From: Orychophragmus violaceus
Taxonomy: Eukaryota > Streptophyta > Magnoliopsida > Brassicales > Brassicaceae
NCBI GenBank assembly: GCA_030180135.1
Contig: CM058231.1
Location: 50,726,235 to 50,790,234 of the forward strand
Direction: 5' to 3'
Length of the DNA: 64,000 nucleotides
A program made the translations under genes and the position numbers. Below, one piece after another: positions 54,809 through 63,855 of this stretch (the first letter of the stretch is position 1; every line of letters begins with the position of its first letter). The notes beneath the pieces are model-generated. The model was not told where the DNA came from and ran no database searches. It saw only the letters and a list, made by a program, of their open reading frames with translations.

Positions 54809-57319
54809 TTACATTTCAATGTCTCTAATGCCTACAGCTTCAGTCAGGAACTCAAGCTTAGGTCTTGGGAGTGGCTTTGTCAATGGATCAGCGACGTTAT
54901 CATCAGTTTGAACTCGGCTGATCTTGACTTCCTTTCTATTAATGATGTCACGTATCAAGTGAAATCTTCTTAGGACATGCTTGGATTTCTGGTGTGATCT
55001 TGGTTCCTTTGCCTGAGCAATAGCACCATTGTTATCACAAAACAGTGCCAGAGGCTCAGCCGCATTTGGTATCACACCTAATTCAATAATGAACTTTCGT
55101 ATCCAAACAGCTTCCTTCGCTGCTTCTGAAGCGGCGATATATTCAGCTTCTGTAGTGGAATCAGCAACGGTGTCTTGCTTGGAGCTTCTCCAACTGATTG
55201 CACCGCCATTCAGACAAAAGATATAACCGGACTGTGACCGGAAATCATCTTGGTCTGTCTGGAAACTTGCGTCCGTGAATCCACTGACTTCAAGCACATC
55301 ACTTCCACCGTACACCAAGAACTTATCCTTAGTATGTCTTAGATACTTCAGGATATTCTTGACGGCAATCCAATGGTTTTCACCTGGATTTGACTGGTAT
55401 CTACTCGTCATGCTCAATGCATAAGCAACATCAGGACGAGTACAGATCATGGCATACATGACAGATCCTATTGCAGATGCATAAGGAATATTCTTCATGC
55501 GCTCAAGCTCAGCAGCCGTCGTGGGGCTCTGCTTCTTGCTTAGCGTTGTGCCATGTACCATTGGCGTGAAGCCCTTCTTGGAATCTTTCATGCTGAATCT
55601 CTGTAGGACTTTGTCAATGTATGAATCTTGACACAAGCCTATCAGCTTTTTAGATCTATCCCGGTAGATCCTGATTCCAAGAACGTATGCGGCTTCACCC
55701 ATGTCTTTCATGGAAAAACAACTTCCAAGCCAGTCCTTTACCGACTTCAGCATTGGAACGTCGTTTCCGAGAAGCAGTATGTCATCGACATACAGAATAA
55801 GAAATACTATCTTGCTCCCACTAGTTTTCTTATACACGCATTGTTCTTCTTCGTTTCGGATGAAGTCAAATTGCTTGATCGCTTCATCAAAACGAAGATT
55901 CCAGCTCCTCGATGCTTGCTTCAATCCATAAATGGATTTATGAAGCTTGCATACTTTCCCAGCATTTTTTGGATCTATGTAACCGTCAGGTTGCGTCATA
56001 TACACATCCTCTTCCAGAATACCATTCAGGAAGGCGGTTTTCACGTCCATCTGCCAAATTTCATAATCATGAAAAGCTGCAGTTGCTAGTAGAATCCGAA
56101 TAGATTTCATCATAGCCACTGGTGAATAGGTTTCATCATAATCCACACCGTGAACTTGTCTGAAACCTTTTGCCACCAACCTGGCTTTATAAATCTGGAC
56201 ATTTCCATCCACGTCAATCTTCTTCTTGAAGATCCATTTGCACTCGATGGCTTTTACACCAGCGGGTAAATCAACCAACGAAAACACTTGGTTGACCGAC
56301 ATGGAGTCCATTTCGGAATCTGTGGCCTTACGCCACTTAGAGGAATCTGGGCCCATCATGGCTTGATTGAAGTTCGATGGTTCATCACCATCAATGATCA
56401 GAAGATCATGACAGTTAAGCACGAGGAATCCTTGATATCTCTCGGGTTCGTGACGGATCCTCCCGGATCTTCGAACTTCAGGTACTACAGGTTCAGGCTC
56501 TACAATTTCCTGTAGGTCCTCCTGCTGCTCTTCCTCATTAGGTTGAGCAGTATCCTGTTCATCTTGAATTTCTTCAAGCAGTACCTTACTCCCACTGTCT
56601 TTCTTAGAGAGAAACTCCCTCTCAAGAAAGTTACAATCCCGGGCAACAAAGATCTTGTTCTCGGATCGTAGATAGAAGTAATAAGCCTTGGTTTCCTTTG
56701 GATAACCAATGAAGTAGCATTTATCAGACTTTGGTGTAAGCTTGTCAGAGATCAATCTCTTGACATAGGCTTCACAACCCCAAATTCTTAGATAAGACAG
56801 CATTGGAGCTACTCCAGTCCATAATTCATATGGTGTCTTTGCTACTGCTTTTGATGGCGCTCTATTTAGAGTGAACACTGCTGTTAGCAGAGCATATCCC
56901 CAAAGGGATATTGGAAGGTCTGTGTGACTCATCATAGATCGAACCATATCCAATAAGGTCCAATATCCCCAAAGGGATACGATCCCATACTCTCTCAGAT
57001 GATCACTGAATTCTTGGCTTAAGTATTCTCCTCCTCGGTCGGACCGAAGAGCTTTAATGCTTTTGCCAAGTTGGTTCTGTACTTCATTTTGGAATTCTCT
57101 GAATTTCTCAAACGATTCAGACTTATGTTTCATCAGATAAACATATCCATACCTACTGAAATCATCAGTGAAGGTAATGAAGTACTGATAGTTTCCTCTT
57201 GCATTTGTGGACATTGGGCCACACACATCAGTGTGTATCAGGCCCAATAAGTCACTGGCCCTCTCGTTAGGTTTATTAAAGGGGGCCGTGTCATTTTGCC
57301 CATCATGCAGGATTCGCAT
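54809..57319 (-). CDS. pol: Copia element 4 integrase (damaged)-RT-RNase H
   Basis: 836-codon ORF from late integrase zinc region to RNase H. The first ~15 residues are read in a shifted frame. Integrase core keeps LIHTDVCGP and LRSDRGGEY. The segment holding the catalytic Glu (NGVSERRN in element 1) is replaced by SLWGYW, a copy of the SLWGY codons about 70 bp further on. RT is intact by motif (QMDVKTAFLNG, LYVDDILLLGND), and so is RNase H (SGFTDASFQTD, TTEAEYIAA, CDNNGAIAQA). Unlike element 1 there is no stop before RT. The integrase cannot be active without Glu. RT-RNase H could work if expressed. Confidence 0.92.
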   Translation of the reverse strand: MRILHDGQNDTAPFNKPNERASDLLGLIHTDVCGPMSTNARGNYQYFITFTDDFSRYGYVYLMKHKSESFEKFREFQNEVQNQLGKSIKALRSDRGGEYLSQEFSDHLREYGIVSLWGYWTLLDMVRSMMSHTDLPISLWGYALLTAVFTLNRAPSKAVAKTPYELWTGVAPMLSYLRIWGCEAYVKRLISDKLTPKSDKCYFIGYPKETKAYYFYLRSENKIFVARDCNFLEREFLSKKDSGSKVLLEEIQDEQDTAQPNEEEQQEDLQEIVEPEPVVPEVRRSGRIRHEPERYQGFLVLNCHDLLIIDGDEPSNFNQAMMGPDSSKWRKATDSEMDSMSVNQVFSLVDLPAGVKAIECKWIFKKKIDVDGNVQIYKARLVAKGFRQVHGVDYDETYSPVAMMKSIRILLATAAFHDYEIWQMDVKTAFLNGILEEDVYMTQPDGYIDPKNAGKVCKLHKSIYGLKQASRSWNLRFDEAIKQFDFIRNEEEQCVYKKTSGSKIVFLILYVDDILLLGNDVPMLKSVKDWLGSCFSMKDMGEAAYVLGIRIYRDRSKKLIGLCQDSYIDKVLQRFSMKDSKKGFTPMVHGTTLSKKQSPTTAAELERMKNIPYASAIGSVMYAMICTRPDVAYALSMTSRYQSNPGENHWIAVKNILKYLRHTKDKFLVYGGSDVLEVSGFTDASFQTDQDDFRSQSGYIFCLNGGAISWRSSKQDTVADSTTEAEYIAASEAAKEAVWIRKFIIELGVIPNAAEPLALFCDNNGAIAQAKEPRSHQKSKHVLRRFHLIRDIINRKEVKISRVQTDDNVADPLTKPLPRPKLEFLTEAVGIRDIEM

Positions 57320-58740
57320 TTCTCACATGACTCAAAGTCAAATGAGCCAAGAAGTCCATTCGAATGGAGCCTCTTGATGCGTTTCTCGCTGATGTGCCCT
57401 AAACGACAATGCCATAGAAACGTTCGGTTCTCCTCATTAGGTTTGAACCGTTTGGTATTAATGTTATAAATTGGCGCGGATTGATCAAGTATGTAAAGCC
57501 CATTCGTAAGAGGGGCACAACCATAGAACAAATTGTTGCGATTGAAGGAACATAATTTATTCTTAACTGAAAAATCATAACCTTCCAAATCCAACAAAGA
57601 AATTGAAATAATATTTCTGCTTATCGCAGGTACAAAATAACAATTATTGAGTTCTAAAACCAATCCCGAAGGTAAAGACAACAAGTATGTGCCTACAGCT
57701 AGTGCAGGAACTTTCGCTCCATTCCCAACTCGTAGCTCCACTTGTCCTTGCTTCAGCCTCCTACTGTTGCTGAGTGCCTGCATATTAGTACAAATATGAG
57801 CCCCACAACCAGTATCCATAACCCATGAGGTATTATCAGAAGTAGTTGTATTAACTTCTATAACAAAAATACCTGATGAAGAAGTCTCGAGAGTCTTCTT
57901 CTTCAATTCCTTTAGACCTTCTTGGAATTTCTTACATTCTCTCCTCCAATGCCCTGGTTCTTTACAGAACCTGCAGATGTCAGTAGGCCCAGCCTTGGAT
58001 TTGGGCTTGGGCTTTGGCGTGTCCTTGTCCGAGACTTGGACAGCCTTAGCCTTTCCCTTGTCCTTGGCAGAGGATTTCTTAAAGCCCTTGCCCTTTTGCA
58101 CCATAAGCACATTGGGGTCCTTGGCGGTTTTCCTCAAGTTGGGCTCTGCAGTCTTGAGCATTCCGTGAAGCTCAGGTAATGTCTTACTCAAGCCATGCAT
58201 ATTGAAGTTCAGGATGAACTGATCATAGCTTGCAGGTAAAGACTGCGGAACGATGTCGCAGGCAAGTTCCTGGCTGATAGGGCAGTCGAGTTTCTGAAGA
58301 TGATCGAGATAACCCATCATCTTCAAGACATGAGGACTCACTGCCGCATTTGCAGCCAACTTACAGTCTAAGAGGTTCTTAACTGTCTGAAACCTCTCAG
58401 TCCTTGCTTGCTCCTGAAAAAGCGATTTCAGGCTTGCCATTATCTCGATGGGTGACAACACACTCTCGAACTGCATTTGCAGCTCAGCAGTCATTGTCGC
58501 CAACATCAGGCAATAGACATCATTTTCATCTGACGAATGCTTTTCCCAAGCATTATGCAGAGTCCTGGCGGCATTGTTAGGAGGCCTCTCGGGGAGGGGA
58601 TCACGAAGGACATAATCCTTCTTCTCCTGCTTGAGGACTAGCCTCAAGTTCCTTGACCACGTCAGGAAGTTCGTTCCAGTCAGCTTCTCCTTCTCGAGAA
58701 CAGACCGGATTGAGAATGTGTTTTGTGTGCTTGTAGTAGT
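57238..58740 (-). CDS. gag-pol: Copia element 4 gag-protease-integrase N-part, 5' end interrupted
   Basis: Gag core, CCHC knuckle CRFCKEPGHWRREC, protease VMDTGCGAHI, and integrase HHCC region HCRLGHISEKRIKRLH with CEKCESC. A one-base deletion near 57283 (G/C-run GGGGGCC against GGGGCCC in element 1) shifts the frame, and the ORF ends after about 15 wrong codons. Gag is cut after its second or third codon by element 5. The original ATG is at about 63856-63858. The open frame continues to an ATG at 58762-58764 supplied by the antisense strand of the element 5 LTR, giving about eight foreign residues. Confidence 0.9.
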   Translation of the reverse strand, partial: TTTSTQNTFSIRSVLEKEKLTGTNFLTWSRNLRLVLKQEKKDYVLRDPLPERPPNNAARTLHNAWEKHSSDENDVYCLMLATMTAELQMQFESVLSPIEIMASLKSLFQEQARTERFQTVKNLLDCKLAANAAVSPHVLKMMGYLDHLQKLDCPISQELACDIVPQSLPASYDQFILNFNMHGLSKTLPELHGMLKTAEPNLRKTAKDPNVLMVQKGKGFKKSSAKDKGKAKAVQVSDKDTPKPKPKSKAGPTDICRFCKEPGHWRRECKKFQEGLKELKKKTLETSSSGIFVIEVNTTTSDNTSWVMDTGCGAHICTNMQALSNSRRLKQGQVELRVGNGAKVPALAVGTYLLSLPSGLVLELNNCYFVPAISRNIISISLLDLEGYDFSVKNKLCSFNRNNLFYGCAPLTNGLYILDQSAPIYNINTKRFKPNEENRTFLWHCRLGHISEKRIKRLHSNGLLGSFDFESCEKCESCMMGKMTRPPLINLTRGPVTYWA

Positions 58741-59902
58741 TGATATATCATGGTTTTTACCCATTTTATGCCATGATATAGATGTGTTTTTAGTGTCTTT
58801 TGTGTTCTTTTTAGTATGTTTACAGGTCTAGACACGTTTGGAGCCTAATTGGACGTTTTGGGAGCATTTGGAGCAATTCTGCACTACTTAGAGATTTCAC
58901 AGAGTTCACTGGCTGCGTTTTCGCAGTGCAACGATCGTTGCAGTCTGTGCAACTGTCGTTGCAGTTCTGAGCCCAAAAATCTGCATTTTCCAGAAATTAC
59001 AGTTTTTGCCCAGAAACTTCCCAGACTTGCAAAAAGGCCCCCAGCCGACTTTAGACCAATATATTAGGGTTTTTAAGCCATTGTTTAGGCTACGCTTTCA
59101 TTACGCTTTATTTTATTTTCAGAGAGCCTTAGGGGCTGATCTTGCTCTCGAAAGAGAGAGGATTTCGAACCCCTGTTGATTATTCTGTTTTATGATATTT
59201 GGTTTTCTACTTAAGATGTTTTCTGTTTCGATGAACATGTCTGAGTAGTTTACCTGTTAGGTTGAAGGATTCTCATTAGGGATTTCAGAGAATTATAGTT
59301 TAAATCAATCTGTAGAGATTTATATCTGCTAGTTCTTTATCTAAGTTGTTCTTAATGCTAAATCTGAAGTAGCTAATCAGAGTTATGATGTTAGGTTGAT
59401 TAATTCAGCGGAAGTTGGTTAATTTAACTAGAAAGAACTTAGATAAGCAATTAAACTGTTCGCAAACGGAAGTTTGGTTCAGGTTAATTGTGAACATATC
59501 AAACTTGGAGTTAATGCTAGTTTAATCTGTTAGTTCTCGCACATGGAAGTTTGGTTTGCTGCACTTAGACTTAGAGAATTATCGCAAAGGAATTTGGTTA
59601 ATTCTATATCAGTGTTTGAGTTCTAGAATAGTTATTGATTGGATCTAGATAGATTGATTGCTTGCGTTCCTGATTTCCTGAGAACTCCTGAAACCTAACG
59701 CTTCGCTTCCTTGCTCACAAACTCGCTGCTATTTACTTTTCTGCTTTGCTTTTAGTTTAATCACCTTTGCTTTCTCCTAGTTTAATCTTTTCTGTTCTTA
59801 ATCTATCGTTGACCGGAGTCCCTGTGGATTCGATACCCTAAGTACTACAACTACATCACTGTGCACTTGCAGTTAGAATAGGGAATAATTCTTGACCTAT
59901 CA
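58741..59902 (+). repeat. Element 5 5' LTR (1,162 bp)
   Basis: Contains a perfect 16-bp palindrome at 58927-58942 with a second imperfect one at 58948-58963, and a TATA-like CAATATATTAGGG near 59058. Confidence 0.96.
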
Positions 59903-59908
59903 AGTTTT

Positions 59909-59926
59909 TGGCGCCGTTGCCGGGGA
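59909..59926 (+). other. Element 5 primer binding site, Asp-tRNA type
   Basis: TGGCGCCGTTGCCGGGGA, six bases after the LTR, the usual Athila/Tat PBS. Confidence 0.93.
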
Positions 59927-60048
59927 CTCTTTTGAGTCCTCGATAGATTTGAACTTAGGGTTTAGACTAGGATTTTCGTTTTTATTTTTTGTTACTAATT
60001 TTTTCTTCTTTTTCTGTTCTTGCGTTTCAGGTACGCCTGTAATCGCCT

Positions 60049-60085
60049 TGCATCGATCGACACCCCCTTAGTGTCGATCGTTGCA
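60049..60085 (+). repeat. Hairpin of GCATCGATCGAC modules (H1)
   Basis: 15-nt arms 60049-60063 and 60071-60085 pair at 14 of 15 positions, with a 7-nt loop. Two more direct modules follow at 60096-60108 and 60117-60129. Confidence 0.9.
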
Positions 60086-60145
60086 TTCTCGAGCTTGCAT
60101 CGATCGACGCTTCTCCTGCATCGATCGACACATATTATAAGGAAG

Positions 60146-61354
60146 ATGTATGATTTCTTCAATCCAGGGATTGATAACTCGCAGATAACTTGGTTAAAGA
60201 GCAAAGTAGAGTCTCTGCATAGTCTTGTACTTAAAAAGTATGGGCAAAAAGCTATCAACTGCATTGGAGGGAATAAATTCTACAGTCAGGAATCAGCTTT
60301 TCAGGGACCTTTCCAGCAACAGGGCAACGCCTTCTCGAGGAACTGTGGTGTTTCTTCTTACCAAGCACCGCCTGCACCTACAGCTCATGAGAACAGAATA
60401 GAAATCATGATAGAGCAGTATCTTGAGAGGCAACAACAGATCAATGTGTCACACCACTCAAAGATGGATGCATTGTATAAAGATCTGAATGAGAAGTTCG
60501 AATCTTTGAGCACACATGTGGAGGAGCTGGATGCAGCAATAGAGAGGCGAAATGAAGCTAGGGAAGCTGAACAGCACAGATCCATCAAAGTTGTGACCTT
60601 AAGGGATGAGATTAAGTTGCTAGATGAAGAAGAGAGCATAATCTCGGATTTTCTGGATGAATATTGTCTGCCTGATACATGCATCGATCGACACCCCCTA
60701 TGTGTCGGTCGACCCGCCGTTCTGACGGCAATTTCGAGTTCTTTCGAGAAACAGAATCGCCTTGCATCGATCGACACACATTATGCAACGATCGATGCAG
60801 AACGCACACATGTCCAGAAACCTGCAACAGTGCCAGAACAAGCTTACAAGCCCCGAGTGCCATATCCTAAGGTTCCTAAACCTTCCAGACAAGAGCTAGA
60901 AGTGGCTAACTGCATGAAAGTGATAGATAAGAAGGTGAATAAAACACCACCAGTTGAAACTTCGCGAGTTCATGCAAAGAAGATGATCTCCACTGATGGT
61001 CATCTGGAAGAAGAAGTTCAGATTGGTGGAACTACAGTATCTGATAGTGGGAAGAAGAAGATGGCGGTTCCTCTTGAACCTGCTCTAACATCTTCAGTAC
61101 CTGCAACTGCTCATGAGCAGAAAGCCCCAAACATCAGATCTACATCAAAGGTAAGGAACAAATCACCTAAGATTAAACCTTCTGATCACATTGTTTTGAA
61201 TGCAGGAAAACGCAGTAGACCGCCCAAGCTTCGCTCCCGCCCTGATTCTGATTTCTCATTCCTTGGGAAGCCTCATGATCTAAATGCCTATACACCTCCT
61301 TGGATGAAGAGATATTCACAGAGACACTCAAAGTCTCTGTTGAAACCACCTTGA
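60146..61354 (+). CDS. Element 5 ORF: Athila-type Gag C-terminal derivative, 402 codons
   Basis: The open frame begins upstream at 60020 without ATG. The first in-frame ATG is 60146 (MYDFFNPGIDNSQITWLK). Features: Gln-rich stretch (about residues 50-65 of the ATG form), a coiled-coil-like region (HSKMDALYKDLNEKFESL... about 105-150), KVVTLRDEIKLLDEEE, which resembles the 'VTLRSGK' segment of Athila/Tat Gag, and YKPRVPYPKVPKPSRQELE, like the proline-rich segment before protease. The tail is basic (KVRNKSPKIKPS, KRSRPPKLRSRP). The retrotrans_gag core, zinc knuckle and all enzymes are absent. Three GCATCGATCGAC modules lie in or just before the frame and are read in different frames (ASIDT, LHRST, CIDRH). 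Role unknown, perhaps RNA binding. Gag origin is inference. Confidence 0.75.
   Translation: MYDFFNPGIDNSQITWLKSKVESLHSLVLKKYGQKAINCIGGNKFYSQESAFQGPFQQQGNAFSRNCGVSSYQAPPAPTAHENRIEIMIEQYLERQQQINVSHHSKMDALYKDLNEKFESLSTHVEELDAAIERRNEAREAEQHRSIKVVTLRDEIKLLDEEESIISDFLDEYCLPDTCIDRHPLCVGRPAVLTAISSSFEKQNRLASIDTHYATIDAERTHVQKPATVPEQAYKPRVPYPKVPKPSRQELEVANCMKVIDKKVNKTPPVETSRVHAKKMISTDGHLEEEVQIGGTTVSDSGKKKMAVPLEPALTSSVPATAHEQKAPNIRSTSKVRNKSPKIKPSDHIVLNAGKRSRPPKLRSRPDSDFSFLGKPHDLNAYTPPWMKRYSQRHSKSLLKPP
60680..60712 (+). repeat. Hairpin of GCATCGATCGAC modules (H2)
   Basis: Arms of 11 nt (60684-60694 and 60702-60712) pair fully in RNA if one G-U is allowed. Confidence 0.85.
60763..60799 (+). repeat. Hairpin of GCATCGATCGAC modules (H3)
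   Basis: Perfect 11-bp stem, 60763-60773 with 60789-60799, loop 15 nt. Confidence 0.9.
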
Positions 61355-62688
61355 ATCAAATCTCTTCCAATAGTCAAGCTAATGACTAAAAACAAGCGCT
61401 GAGTGGGAGGCAACCCACTGTTAGGTTCGTTTTTGTTTTTGTTTTCTTTCGTTTTGATTTGGTATTTTTAATTTTTCTGTTTAAATGTGTTCAGAGCTGA
61501 GGGAAACAGGAATAATCGCATTGCATCGATCGACACACATTGTGCATCGGTCGATGCAGTCGCGATTTACGGTTTAACGAATTGATTGCGGTTCAGACAT
61601 CGGTTATCTACATAACCGCGAGCGATAATCACCTTGCATCGATCGACACCCTTGTGGCATCGATCGACGCAGGGCGACGACAGGTAAGTATTCTGCAACT
61701 TTTCGGTTTGTTCTTCAATTTGATTATTCTTTCACCGAGCTCATGCTTCGATTACACTGGGGACAGTGTAGTTTAAGTGTGGGGGAGGAAGCTACTGATG
61801 CACGCTTTTGTTTTCTTAGTTTTTCAAAAACTTTGTTTTATTGAGTCAAAACTTGTATGAAACTATGATTTTTCGAGGAAAATTTTCACTTGAACAGGAA
61901 CTAAGTGACCATTGGACAGACTTGCAGAGCCTCTATGACTGTTAGAAAACTCAGACACAGATCAACCTACTGGGAACACCCACATCACTTCAGGTATCAG
62001 AGGATCCTTTACTGACTTCAACCTTAATACTGACTTAGATTTCTCACCTAAGGGCTTGGTATGCTTTATGTCGGATTCCCTGTTAGTTCTGACACAGCCT
62101 GTAAACCTGTCCTATTTAGTCCCCTTCTCCCCTTCTATAAAGTAAAAAAAAAATAATAATAAACTGAGGATGAGTTAGTAACTCCGAAGTGGTCATGAGA
62201 ATAGTAGCAAACACTATTATCTCTCATGTGATCCATGGAATGTGTCCAAAGTATACCCCATAACGGGAAGAACACTGATAAAAAAAATAAAATGATACCC
62301 AGTGGGGAAAAATCAGTTGTTAAAGAAGGGAAAGAGAAGAAAGGGACTAGAGAAAGATAGTATGGTGGTCTAGAGCTGATAAGGTAAGAATCCATGTGCC
62401 TTTAGATCGATACTCCTTAGGTGAGACCGCACTTAAATACTTGCAGAAGTCAGTAGGGAGAATTTGAATGCTTGAATGTGATTGTGGAGTTTACTTAGGA
62501 CAGTTGCTAAGTGTGGAGGAAGTACATTATGGTCTTGAGTTCTGTAGGAAAGTTTTCAGTGGATTACTAAGTGAATGTGATTGTGAAAGTTCCTAGGACG
62601 AAATGGGTTTCTGTGTTTTCAAACTTCTTTTCTTATGCTTTGGTTCTTTACTTGCTTGAGGGCAAGCAAGAGCTAAGTGTGGGGGAGT
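61355..62688 (+). other. Element 5 3' region with further hairpins and two PPT-like tracts
   Basis: No gene seen. Starts after the ORF stop with GCGCTGAGTGGGAGGCAACCC. Hairpin H4 is at 61522-61558, the stem CGGTTAT/ATAACCG at 61601-61618, and direct modules at 61635-61647 and about 61657-61670. AAGTGTGGGGGAGG lies at 61775-61788 and the PPT GTGTGGGGGAGT at 62677-62688. A perfect hairpin CTTGCTTG-AGGG-CAAGCAAG at 62651-62670 sits six bases before the PPT region. Confidence 0.82.
61522..61558 (+). repeat. Hairpin of GCATCGATCGAC modules (H4)
   Basis: 11-bp stem with one G-U (61522-61532 with 61548-61558). It lies in the non-coding part, so the module is not tied to the protein. Confidence 0.88.
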
Positions 62689-63850
62689 TGATATATCATG
62701 GTTTTTACCCATTTTATGCCATGATATAGATGTGTTTTTAGTGTCTTTTGTGTTCTTTTTAGTATGTTTACAGGTCTAGACACGTTTGGAGCCTAATTGG
62801 ACGTTTTGGGAGCATTTGGAGCAATTCTGCACTACTTAGAGATTTCACAGAGTTCACTGGCTGCGTTTTCGCAGTGCAACGATCGTTGCAGTCTGTGCAA
62901 CTGTCGTTGCAGTTCTGAGCCCAAAAATCTGCATTTTCCAGAAATTACAGTTTTTGCCCAGAAACTTCCCAGACTTGCAAAAAGGCCCCCAGCCGACTTT
63001 AGACCAATATATTAGGGTTTTTAAGCCATTGTTTAGGCTACGCTTTCATTACGCTTTATTTTATTTTCAGAGAGCCTTAGGGGCTGATCTTGCTCTCGAA
63101 AGAGAGAGGATTTCGAACCCCTGTTGATTATTCTGTTTTATGATATTTGGTTTTCTACTTAAGATGTTTTCTGTTTCGATGAACATGTCTGAGTAGTTTA
63201 CCTGTTAGGTTGAAGGATTCTCATTAGGGATTTCAGAGAATTATAGTTTAAATCAATCTGTAGAGATTTATATCTGCTAGTTCTTTATCTAAGTTGTTCT
63301 TAATGCTAAATCTGAAGTAGCTAATCAGAGTTATGATGTTAGGTTGATTAATTCAGCGGAAGTTGGTTAATTTAACTAGAAAGAACTTAGATAAGCAATT
63401 AAACTGTTCGCAAACGGAAGTTTGGTTCAGGTTAATTGTGAACATATCAAACTTGGAGTTAATGCTAGTTTAATCTGTTAGTTCTCGCAAATGGAAGTTT
63501 GGTTTGCTGCACTTAGACTTAGAGAATTATCGCAAAGGAATTTGGTTAATTCTATATCAGTGTTTGAGTTCTAGAATAGTTATTGATTGGATCTAGATAG
63601 ATTGATTGCTTGCGTTCCTGATTTCCTGAGAACTCCTGAAACCTAACGCTTCGCTTCCTTGCTCACAAACTCGCTGCTATTTACTTTTCTGCTTTGCTTT
63701 TAGTTTAATCACCTTTGCTTTCTCCTAGTTTAATCTTTTCTGTTCTTAATCTATCGTTGACCGGAGTCCCTGTGGATTCGATACCCTAAGTACTACAACT
63801 ACATCACTGTGCACTTGCAGTTAGAATAGGGAATAATTCTTGACCTATCA
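62689..63850 (+). repeat. Element 5 3' LTR (1,162 bp)
   Basis: Offset exactly 3,948 bp from the 5' LTR. The palindrome is at 62875-62890. Confidence 0.96.
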
Positions 63851-63855
63851 GTAGT

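Larger units (their letters stand above)
58741..63850 (+). mobile_element. Element 5: Athila/Tat-like non-autonomous LTR element, TSD GTAGT
   Basis: 5,110 bp, LTRs of 1,162 bp (58741-59902 and 62689-63850), ends TGATA...ATCA, target duplication GTAGT (58736-58740 and 63851-63855). The Asp-tRNA-type PBS and GTGGGGGAG PPT are typical of the Athila/Tat branch of Ty3/Gypsy (family knowledge). One difference between the LTRs was spotted (59529-59530 region, CACATGG against CAAATGG), so insertion is very recent. The only long ORF is a gag-C-like protein. Protease, RT and integrase are absent. Confidence 0.95.

Noticed and set aside
60020..60145. First 42 codons of the element 5 ORF
   Set aside because: The listed start is TTG. 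A plant ribosome would use the ATG at 60146, and these codons contain hairpin H1.
60049..61670. Regularly recurring GCATCGATCGAC words, at first sight like a CRISPR or satellite array
   Set aside because: Spacing is irregular (about 10 to more than 700 bp), arms occur in both orientations, and the sequence lies inside a plant retrotransposon.
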